Assembly: GCA_034104265.1 (NCBI GenBank)
Contig: JAXEEE010000039.1
Coordinates: 1 to 57,901, forward strand
From: UBA11524 sp034104265
GTDB taxonomy: Bacteria; Bacillota; Clostridia; Christensenellales; Aristaeellaceae
Length of the DNA: 57,901 nt
Direction: 5' to 3'
Shown: positions 1 through 6,326 of the stretch, one piece after another
Position numbering within the stretch: position 1 is the stretch's first letter
Layout of the letters: the number at the start of each line of letters is the position of its first letter
Notes under the pieces: generated by a model
Database searches by the model: none
What the model saw: only the letters and a program-made list of their open reading frames with translations
Told to the model about the DNA's origin: nothing
Made by a program: the position numbers and the translations under genes

Positions 1-66
1 TTGGGTATAAAAAGGATATCTAATCGCACTAGTACAATATGTACCTTCTCGACGCTCTTCAGATCT
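1..66. other. Contig-end sequence resembling an Illumina adapter
   Basis: Bases 51-66 match the 3' end of the Illumina TruSeq read-1 adapter (GACGCTCTTCCGATCT) at 15 of 16 positions, and extending to 22 bases gives 19 matches. The preceding 50 bases are AT-rich, unlike what follows. I infer leftover adapter or a chimeric read end, so these 66 bases should not be treated as genomic. Confidence 0.55.
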
Positions 67-87
67 AAGGCCCACCACCCCGCCCGC

Positions 88-645
88 AACGAGGGCGGCC
101 CACCGGTGCCGCCCGACCGCCAGCGGACGACAGACATAACCCCTAAAGCCGTTCCAAGCCGCCCCCGCGAGGAAGCAATTAGCCTCGCGCAACAAGAGGT
201 TCCGCCCTCAAGCCAAGCGACGAGGGGTCCGGGGGCAGCCATGGTGCTGGCTCGGATTGGCTGCCACCGGTCGCCCTTTGGTTCTTTCCCGCGAGTGGGA
301 AAGAACACCCCGCACGCCCGCGCCACGGGCAAAGGAACCCCGCGCCCACCAGACGCAGCCAAAAGCCCACCATCTCCCGCGCCCAACGAGGGCGGCCCAC
401 CGGTGCCGCCCGGCCGCCTGCGGACAACAGACACAACACCCCAAGGTGTTCCAAGCCGCCCCCGCGAGGAAGCAATTAGCCTCGCGCAACAAGAGGTTCC
501 GCCCCCAAACAAAGCGACGAGGGGTCCGGGGGCAGCCATGGTGCTGTCTCGGATTGGCTGCCACCGGGCGCCCTTTGGTTCTTTCCCGCGAGTGGGAAAG
601 AACAGCCCCGCACGCCCGCGCCACGGGCAAAGGAACCCTGCGCCC
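88..645. repeat. Imperfect tandem duplication, about 297-bp period
   Basis: Bases 88-347 recur at 385-645 with a 297-base offset and high identity. Each copy carries the palindrome GTTCTTTCCC / GGGAAAGAAC (281-306 and 578-603) and a motif around GAGGAAGCAATTAGCCTC. Open frames crossing it on both strands are repetitive and lack ribosome sites, so I see no gene. Bases 1-769 otherwise hold only the hairpin before cinA. Confidence 0.85.
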
Positions 646-705
646 CGCAAAAAGAGAAGCGCCCTGCCCGCAGCGCAGGAAAACCTCTTTCCCTCTGATC
701 CTTTT

Positions 706-730
706 GAGCCATGCCGCGTCATGGCTTTTC
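706..730 (+). terminator. Short hairpin with T-run upstream of cinA
   Basis: AGCCATG (707-713) pairs with CATGGCT (720-726), followed by TTTTC. It looks like a weak intrinsic terminator that would end transcription coming from the repeat region, isolating cinA. The short T-run keeps confidence low. Confidence 0.4.
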
Positions 731-769
731 TTGCATCCATGGAACCAATGAAGAAAGAAGGCACACATC

Positions 770-2062
770 ATGATTGCCGAGATTCTCTGCGTGGGCACGG
801 AGCTGCTGATGGGTCAGGTGCTCAACACCAACGCCCAGTTCATCTCCCGGCGGCTGTCGGCCCTGGGGGTGAGCCAGTATCATCAGACCGTGGTGGGCGA
901 CAACGCCCAGCGGCTGGAGGAGGCCTATCGCCTGGCCCTGAGCCGGGCGGATGTGGTCATCACTTCCGGCGGCCTTGGCCCCACGGTGGACGACATCACC
1001 AAGCGGGTTGCCGCCAAGGTAGCAGGGAAGGAGCTCGTCCTCTTCCCTGAGGCGGAAGAGATGGTGCGCACCCGCTTCCGCCAGTACCACAGGGACATGA
1101 CGCTGAACAACCTGTCCCAGGCCATGTTCACCCCGGACTCCACCCTGCTGCTCAACCGCAACGGCACCGCGCCGGGGGCCATCGTCCCCATGGGTGAGGG
1201 CAAGGTGGTCATTCATCTGCCCGGTCCGCCGGTGGAGCTGCAGCCCATGTGGCTGGAGCAGGTGGAGCCCTGGCTGCAGGCCCGCTCCGGCCGTGCGCTG
1301 GTGAGCCGGTACATTCGCATCTTCGGCATGGGGGAGGCGGAGGTGGATCACCGCCTGGCCGACCTGGAGCGGGGCGGGAATCCCTCCCTGTCGCCCTACT
1401 GCTCTCTGGGGGAGGTTCAGCTGCGGGCCACGGCCAGCGCGGACACCCCCGCTGAGGCGGAGGCCCTGCTTGCGCCCCTGCTGGCGGAAGTGCAGCGCCG
1501 CCTGGGCAGCGTGATTTACGCCATCGAGGAGGACGACCGGGGCTCCCTGGCCAAGTCCGCCGTGGAGGCCCTGAAGGCCCGGGGCTGGACGGTGGCCACC
1601 GCCGAGAGCCTGACCGGGGGCATGATTTCCGCCGCGCTGGTGGAGATTCCTGGCGCGTCCCAGGTGGTGCGGGGTGGCTTTGTCACCTACCAGACGGACA
1701 CCAAGACGGTTTTGCTGGGCGTGCCTGCGGAAGTCATTGAGGAGCACGACGTGGTCAGCGCGGAGGTGGCAATGGGCATGGCCCGGGGCGCGCGGGAGCG
1801 GCTGGGCGTGGACATCGCCGTGAGCGCGACGGGGCTTGCGGGCCCCGACGGCGGCACGCCTGAGCGGCCCGTGGGCACGGTGTACCTGGGCGTTTCCACG
1901 GCGGAGCGCACCTATCCGATCCGTCTTGCCCTCACCGGCAACCGGGAGCGGATCCGCACCCTGGCCATGAAGCACGCGCTCAACGCGGTGCGTTTGGAAG
2001 TGGGCAGTGCCCACACCCAGCCCGCGGTGGGCAGTGCCCACACCCGGCTCGCGATTGAGTAG
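770..2062 (+). CDS. cinA: CinA family protein (nicotinamide-nucleotide amidohydrolase)
   Basis: A 430-residue full-length CinA. The N-terminal half is the molybdopterin-binding-like domain (starts MIAEILCVGTELLMGQ, with TSGGLGPTVDDIT near residue 65). The C-terminal half is the NMN amidohydrolase domain, with the motifs TAESLTGG and SATGLAGPDGG. The family recycles pyridine nucleotides by deamidating NMN, and some members act on damaged ADP-ribose derivatives. The ATG follows an AAAGAAGG ribosome site. The last 20 residues are unusual: two copies of VGSAHT(Q/R)xA and then AIE before a TAG stop. The copies come from a palindromic repeat, and the stop lies within a dispersed repeat motif that begins at 2051. 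Function is secure; the tail is probably dispensable. Confidence 0.95.
   Translation: MIAEILCVGTELLMGQVLNTNAQFISRRLSALGVSQYHQTVVGDNAQRLEEAYRLALSRADVVITSGGLGPTVDDITKRVAAKVAGKELVLFPEAEEMVRTRFRQYHRDMTLNNLSQAMFTPDSTLLLNRNGTAPGAIVPMGEGKVVIHLPGPPVELQPMWLEQVEPWLQARSGRALVSRYIRIFGMGEAEVDHRLADLERGGNPSLSPYCSLGEVQLRATASADTPAEAEALLAPLLAEVQRRLGSVIYAIEEDDRGSLAKSAVEALKARGWTVATAESLTGGMISAALVEIPGASQVVRGGFVTYQTDTKTVLLGVPAEVIEEHDVVSAEVAMGMARGARERLGVDIAVSATGLAGPDGGTPERPVGTVYLGVSTAERTYPIRLALTGNRERIRTLAMKHALNAVRLEVGSAHTQPAVGSAHTRLAIE
2000..2045 (+). repeat. Two 19-bp palindromic repeats inside the end of cinA
   Basis: GTGGGCAGTGCCCACACCC occurs at 2000-2018 and 2027-2045, a 27-base offset. Each copy holds the inverted repeat TGGGCA-G-TGCCCA. 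Translated, they give the nine-residue duplication at the CinA C-terminus. Confidence 0.85.
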
Positions 2063-2310
2063 TTTCCCTTCGGTCATGCTGCGCGCGCGTGGGCGTGTCG
2101 TGCATCTTGCGCGAGGGCACGGCTCGCGGAGGGCGAGCCGCGCTTGCGGGGGTCACGCCTCGCAGAGGGCGAGGCGCGACGCGGTCGTGGAAGGCTCTCC
2201 CTATCCGTCACGGCTTACGCCGTGACACCTTCCCCGCTGGGGAAGGGGGCTGCGTCCGCACCCGGCCCGAGATTGAGTTGCTGTCTTTCGGTCATACTGT
2301 GCGTGCGTGG
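2051..2310 (+). repeat. Structured dispersed element, family B, copy 1
   Basis: It starts with the lead motif GCGATTGAG...TTCGGTCATGCTG, which overlaps the cinA stop codon. Two hairpins follow: GGCTCGC/GCGAGCC and then, after GGGGTCAC, GCCTCGC/GCGAGGC, closing with GCGACGCG. A second lead motif lies at 2271-2310. Between them (2221-2250) is a CACCTTCCCC-type hairpin of another family. The related copies at about 40070-40290 and 43335-43690 carry different stem sequences that still pair. Apart from a possible promoter near 2413, this explains the otherwise gene-free stretch 2063-2444. Confidence 0.75.
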
Positions 2311-2412
2311 GGCCAGCCTGTATGCATTCTGTTCCCTGGACAAAAACCGGCGGCCTGTCCGCTGAGGAAAAATCCCATTCATAAGCGCATAAATTGCCTC
2401 CCTGCGGCTATG

Positions 2413-2436
2413 CTATAAGCATCAAGCGCAAGGAGG
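2413..2436 (+). promoter_or_regulatory. Possible extended -10 and ribosome site for the DUF378 gene
   Basis: TGC-TATAAG (extended -10, 2410-2418) lies just upstream of AAGGAGG (2430-2436), which is eight bases before the ATG at 2445. No good -35 is visible, so the promoter is tentative, but the ribosome site decides the start. Confidence 0.4.
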
Positions 2437-2444
2437 CATTTTTC

Positions 2445-2639
2445 ATGATGGATACGGTATCGCTGCTTCTGGTGATTATTGGCGCGGTGAACTGGCTGCT
2501 GGTGGGTGTGTTCCAGTTCGATCTGGTGGCATGGCTGTTCGGCGGACAGGGAGCAATCCTGAGCCGGATCATCTACTCGCTGGTAGGCATTGCGGGCCTG
2601 TGGTGCATTTCCCTGCTCTTCAAAGACCGAAAAGCCTGA
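2445..2639 (+). CDS. DUF378 small membrane protein
   Basis: A 64-residue protein with two hydrophobic segments (about residues 4-24 and 38-58) and the pattern LLVIIGAVNWLLVG typical of DUF378 proteins. These are small integral membrane proteins of unknown function, common in Firmicutes. The start at 2445 is chosen because AAGGAGG sits eight bases upstream; a longer frame from 2394 has no such site. A second ATG follows immediately. The gene stands alone and is followed after ten bases by a strong hairpin. Confidence 0.88.
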   Translation: MMDTVSLLLVIIGAVNWLLVGVFQFDLVAWLFGGQGAILSRIIYSLVGIAGLWCISLLFKDRKA

Positions 2640-2648
2640 CGGCTTTTC

Positions 2649-2960
2649 AAAGAAGTGGCCTGCGGGCCACTTCTTTGAGTTTGGCAGCCTCTCGCTGGTC
2701 GCCGCTCAAGGCTGTAAGGAAAGTTTTCCGCAGAGCGGAAAACGACCCGCCCCGCCGGCTTTTCTCTCGCTGCGATGCTGCCCAGCGGATACGATGGCAG
2801 TCCTGAGGGAGGCCGAAGGCCGATTGAGCGGATGCAATGCTTGCATTGCGCCGCGAAAGCCAGGGCGCGGCAGAATGCCGCGACATGGCCGAAATAGCGG
2901 ACGGCTTTAGGGCTGCGTGCCTGCTGCACGTTCGCTTTCCTGCGGACTGCTTTTTGGCTG
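2649..2960 (+). repeat. Terminator-linked structured element, family T, copy 1
   Basis: It begins ten bases after the DUF378 stop with a perfect 12-bp hairpin (2649-2660 / 2665-2676, loop TGCG) that can act as a terminator. A second stem follows, CAGCCT/AGGCTG (2685-2690 / 2709-2714), then an invariant third stem, GTTTTCCGC/GCGGAAAAC (2723-2743). Further GC-rich dyads continue to about 2960. Copies lie at 21548-21663 (reverse) and 57812 to the contig end. It fills most of the 470-base gap before the DUF1015 gene. Confidence 0.75.
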
Positions 2961-3040
2961 CGCGCCTGCCATCAGTAGGGTTTGTTTGCGGCGAATGTTC
3001 ACCTGTTCGGGCGTATCTGCCCGCGCATTGCATGTCATTC

Positions 3041-3069
3041 TTGACAATTCGGGCGCAAACCGTTACCAT
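3041..3069 (+). promoter_or_regulatory. Sigma-A promoter of the DUF1015 gene
   Basis: TTGACA at 3041-3046, a 17-base spacer, and TACCAT at 3064-3069. The ATG of the following gene is about 40 bases downstream, with GAAAGGA as ribosome site. Confidence 0.75.
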
Positions 3070-3109
3070 GGAGGCAGAGAAAATCCCCCGTGAAAGGACG
3101 GAATCTGCC

Positions 3110-4384
3110 ATGAAATACGTTGGCGCGGGCATTGTGCCTGCCGATATTCTGCTTCCCCGCCCGGACGTGTACCCCACCACCTGGGCCTGCGTGGCCTGCG
3201 ACCAGTACACCTCCGAGCCGGAATACTGGGAGGATGTGGCCCTGCAGGTGGGCGACGCGCCCTCCACGCTGAAGCTGATGCTCCCCGAGTGCTACCTGAG
3301 CGAGACGGCCCAGCGGGTGCCGGAGATTCACCGCACCATGGCTGAGTACCTGCAAAACGGCGTGCTGCGCCAGGCCGTGACCGACGGCTTTGTGCTGGTG
3401 GAACGCTCCACCCCCAGCGGCGCGCGGCTGGGCCTGGTCTGCGCGGTGGATCTGGAGCAGTACGACTTCACCCCCGGCAGCAGGAGCCTCGTCCGCCCCA
3501 CGGAAGAGACCATCGCCGCCCGGCTGCCCGCACGGCTGGAAATCCGCCGGGGCGCGCCGCTGGAGATGACCCACATCCTCCTGCTGATGGACGACCCCCT
3601 GCAGACGGTGGTGGAGCCCCTCTACGCGCAGCGGGAGTCCCTGCCCCTGCTCTACGACTTCCCGCTGATGAAGAACGGCGGCCACCTGAAGGGCTGGGCC
3701 GTGGAGGGCGAAGGGTACAAGCGGCAGATCTTCGACGCGCTGATGACCCTCAAGGCCCGGCAGGGCGAGAATCCCCTGCTGTTCGCCGTGGGCGACGGCA
3801 ACCATTCCCTGGCCACCGCCAAGGCCTACTGGGACGAGATCAAGGGCAGCCTGACGCCCGAGCAGCGGCTGACCCATCCCGCCCGCTACGCCCTGTGCGA
3901 GGCGGAGAACATCCACGACGACGCGCTGATCTTCGAGCCGATCCACCGGGTGATCACCGGCGTTGAACCCTATGCCCTGATGCAGGACTGGACGCTGTAC
4001 TGCCACGAGCGGGGCATGGATCTGAGCGAGATCACCGACCAGGGCGAAGCCGAGCAGGTGATGCAGGTGGTCTATAACGGCATGGAGGCCGTGGCCGCCG
4101 TCACCAACCCCGACGGCGCGCTGCCCGTGGACACCCTCCAGCGGTACCTGGACGATTTCCTGCGCCGTCACACGGAGGCGGCCATCGACTACATCCACGG
4201 GGAGGACGTGGTGCGCAGGCTCTGCCAGGCCCCGGACGCCATCGGCTTCCTGCTGCCGCCGCTGGACAAGAGCGACTTCTTCCCCGCCATCCAGCGCCTG
4301 GGCGTGCTGCCCCGCAAGACCTTCTCCATGGGCCATGCCCACGAGAAGCGCTTCTACATGGAGTGCAAAACCATCACCGATTAA
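3110..4384 (+). CDS. DUF1015 family protein
   Basis: A 424-residue protein matching DUF1015 over its length: the family hallmarks GDGNHSLATAKAYW near residue 228 and the closing PRKTFSMGHAHEKRFYMEC are both present. DUF1015 members are cytosolic, widespread in Clostridia and often found near serine-biosynthesis genes; their reaction is not known to me. The start at 3110 is chosen because it follows GAAAGGA and a clear promoter; the longer open frame upstream runs through repeat DNA. The gene is monocistronic and is followed by two copies of a structured repeat. Confidence 0.9.
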   Translation: MKYVGAGIVPADILLPRPDVYPTTWACVACDQYTSEPEYWEDVALQVGDAPSTLKLMLPECYLSETAQRVPEIHRTMAEYLQNGVLRQAVTDGFVLVERSTPSGARLGLVCAVDLEQYDFTPGSRSLVRPTEETIAARLPARLEIRRGAPLEMTHILLLMDDPLQTVVEPLYAQRESLPLLYDFPLMKNGGHLKGWAVEGEGYKRQIFDALMTLKARQGENPLLFAVGDGNHSLATAKAYWDEIKGSLTPEQRLTHPARYALCEAENIHDDALIFEPIHRVITGVEPYALMQDWTLYCHERGMDLSEITDQGEAEQVMQVVYNGMEAVAAVTNPDGALPVDTLQRYLDDFLRRHTEAAIDYIHGEDVVRRLCQAPDAIGFLLPPLDKSDFFPAIQRLGVLPRKTFSMGHAHEKRFYMECKTITD

Positions 4385-4396
4385 GGGCACCTGCAT

Positions 4397-4585
4397 GGAG
4401 CGCGAAGCGAAAACGGGTCAAGGGGTGAAACCCCTTGCGCGGGTGCAGGGGCGGCGTTAGCCCCTGCGCAGGTCCGGGCGGCAGCCCGGGCGCAACACAG
4501 CAGAACAACAAAAATGAAAAGAAAAAACGCCAGTTTCCGGGCGGGATGCCACGCATCCCGCGATGGAAACGGCAGGTTCGCTCAA
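4397..4585 (+). repeat. Four-hairpin structured element (family P), copy 1
   Basis: Four hairpins in order: AAGGGGT/ACCCCTT (4420-4436), GCAGGGGC/GCCCCTGC (4445-4467), CCGGGC/GCCCGG (4474-4489) and, after an A-rich linker, an outer GTTTCC/GGAAAC (4533-4538 / 4565-4570) enclosing GCGGGATGC/GCATCCCGC. Three other copies keep the fold with different stem bases. It lies 12 bases after the DUF1015 stop. Confidence 0.85.
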
Positions 4586-4595
4586 CTCCATGAAA

Positions 4596-4775
4596 TCGCG
4601 CCAGCGGAAACGGGTCAAGGGGTGAAACCCCTTGCGCGGGTGCAGGGGCGGCGTTAGCCCCTGCGCAGGTCCGGGCGTCAGCCCGGGCGCAGCACAAAGA
4701 ATCATTGAAAAGGGAAAGAAGAGAAGTGAGTTTCCGAGCGGATGCTTGCATCCGCAATGGAAACGGCAGGTTCGC
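4596..4775 (+). repeat. Four-hairpin structured element (family P), copy 2
   Basis: A direct neighbour of copy 1 in the same orientation. The first three hairpins are nearly identical. The last keeps GTTTCC/GGAAAC (4730-4735 / 4759-4764) but its inner stem is GCGGATGC/GCATCCGC, changed on both sides relative to copy 1. The spacer before the final hairpin is again A/G-rich. Confidence 0.85.
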
Positions 4776-4828
4776 GCAGGCCGCATCGCAGCGGACGCAT
4801 TCGGTGGGCCATGCGGGGACGGGGATGC

Positions 4829-4878
4829 GACCTCATCCGACCTCGCTGCGCTCGGCCACCTTCCCCTGAGGGGAAGGC
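4829..4878 (+). repeat. CACCTTCCCC-type palindromic repeat (family F)
   Basis: CCTCATCCGACCTCGCTGCG is followed by the hairpin CCTTCCCC/GGGGAAGG. Related sequences occur at about 2221, 14143, 14206, 45487, 45632 and 45787. It follows family P copy 2, as in two other places. Confidence 0.8.
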
Positions 4879-4957
4879 TGTATGCTCCCATGCAGGCCGT
4901 CCGCGACGGATACGGCACGCCAACGGATCCCCGGCGCAACCATCCCCCCTTCACACA

Positions 4958-5002
4958 AAAGGCCATGCAGCTTCTCCCTGCCCGGGAGCCTGCATGGCCT
5001 TT
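4958..5002 (-). terminator. Intrinsic terminator of the SH3 protein gene
   Basis: AAAGGCCATGCA (4958-4969) pairs with TGCATGGCCTTT (4991-5002). Read on the minus strand, the stem is followed by TTTTGTG, directly after the stop at 5009. Confidence 0.8.
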
Positions 5003-5008
5003 CCATAT

Positions 5009-6196
5009 TCACCGGTACTTCAGCTGCGGCCGCGTGGCCGCCTCCACCACCTGCTCCGCCCTGACCCAGCCGTACTGCCCCTGCACATCCATCGGCCAGA
5101 CCGCCGGATCCTCCGGCAGAAGCACCTGCAGCCACCCCTCCTCCGATCGGGACAGCACCGTCAGCACCGTGCCCGCCGGAAGCACGCAGGCGGGCTCGCC
5201 ACCGATGCCCTCCAGCAGGGCCGTGTCCTCCGTCAGGCGGCACACCGGCAGCGCAACCCCCCCGTAGTTCTCCGGCATCCCGCCCATGTTCACGTAAATG
5301 CTGCTGACGTACCCCTCCGTGCCGCCCAGGCGCACATGCACCCAGGAGGCGTAGTTGTTGTCCTTCGTGGGATCCTCAAAGCCCAGCACCTGGGCCATCA
5401 CGCCCCGCTCCATCATCCCCATGCTGTCGGAATGCACCGTGGGCTTCACGCGGAAGTTCACGCCGCTGCTCACGGCATAGCCCGAAGGCAGCGGATCGGG
5501 ATGCGCCGCGGCATACGCCCGGGCAGCCTCCGGCGTAGTGGGGAAGGTGTCCCCGTCAATGTCCTCCGCCAGGAAGGACGCATAGCAGGGCAGCGCCTGC
5601 TGGGGCCTGTCGGGGGTGTAAACCCGCATGGGCTCGTCCCGGCAGTCGATGGTCATGCTGCCGTCGGTGTAGGCGCGCAGGCTCCATACCCCCTCCGCCC
5701 GGGCGTCGAGGATGAACTGCTCCTCCCCGTAGCACAGGGCGGGCCGGGCGCGGCTGACGACGGAAAGCGTATCCTCCACCGCCGTCAGGGTGAAGGGCCG
5801 GCCCTCCCGCAGCAGCGTCTCCGACACGGGCTGGCAGACCCAGCCGTCATTGGCCGCCGCGTCGGATACCAGAACCTGGCGGTTGTCCCCCTCCAGCGTG
5901 GGATCCGTGAAGCCGATGAGCATGGGCCGCCCCTCGTGCATGACCGCCAGCAGCGCTACCTGCCGGTTCAGCAGGTTCGTCCGCTGATGATACTCCACCA
6001 ACATCACACCCTGCAGCACCTCGTCCCCCGCGAAGGGCGTCCGGGCCACGGCCGATTGCAGCACACGGGGCATCATCCCCTCAAAGGTGTTCACCGTGCA
6101 GGCCCAGAGATCGTCCGTCAGCAGGGTGTACGTGTCGGCGCAGGCGGAACCCATCACCAGCAGCATCGCCAGCAGACAGGCCAGAAGCCTTTTCAT
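5009..6196 (-). CDS. Secreted SH3-domain protein
   Basis: A 395-residue protein beginning with a clear signal peptide (MKRLLACLLAMLLVMGSACA, cleavage near residue 20). The central part matches no family I know. The C-terminal third holds two bacterial SH3-like repeats: one around residues 240-305 (VNFRVKPTVHSDSM ... WVHVRLGGTEGYVSS) and one around 325-382 (CVLPAGTVLTVLS ... YGWVRAEQV). Such domains usually bind cell-wall peptides or glycans, so an envelope role is inferred. The start follows a GGGGGAT ribosome site. It is last on this strand after the transporter operon and has its own terminator; co-transcription with the upstream gene is uncertain because a hairpin lies between. Confidence 0.8.
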   Translation of the reverse strand: MKRLLACLLAMLLVMGSACADTYTLLTDDLWACTVNTFEGMMPRVLQSAVARTPFAGDEVLQGVMLVEYHQRTNLLNRQVALLAVMHEGRPMLIGFTDPTLEGDNRQVLVSDAAANDGWVCQPVSETLLREGRPFTLTAVEDTLSVVSRARPALCYGEEQFILDARAEGVWSLRAYTDGSMTIDCRDEPMRVYTPDRPQQALPCYASFLAEDIDGDTFPTTPEAARAYAAAHPDPLPSGYAVSSGVNFRVKPTVHSDSMGMMERGVMAQVLGFEDPTKDNNYASWVHVRLGGTEGYVSSIYVNMGGMPENYGGVALPVCRLTEDTALLEGIGGEPACVLPAGTVLTVLSRSEEGWLQVLLPEDPAVWPMDVQGQYGWVRAEQVVEAATRPQLKYR

Positions 6197-6276
6197 GGAG
6201 CATCCCCCTTTGATGTGTGACAAGTGTTTACCCATCCAACGCAGGACAGCGGGGGGATCTTCCATGCTGAACATAA

Positions 6277-6313
6277 AATCCGCGCCGTACAGCCGGGAGG
6301 GCCATACGGCGCG
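6277..6313 (-). terminator. Hairpin after the 810-residue enzyme gene
   Basis: CGCGCCGTA (6281-6289) pairs with TACGGCGCG (6305-6313). On the minus strand the stem is followed by GATTTTATG, 14 bases after the stop codon, consistent with a moderate terminator closing the transporter operon. Confidence 0.55.
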
Positions 6314-6326
6314 GGGAAAGCCGGGA

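Noticed and set aside
208..798. Cysteine- and arginine-rich minus-strand protein across the first repeats
   Set aside because: The frame consists of the tandem repeat translated twice, lacks a ribosome site and ends in unrelated sequence.
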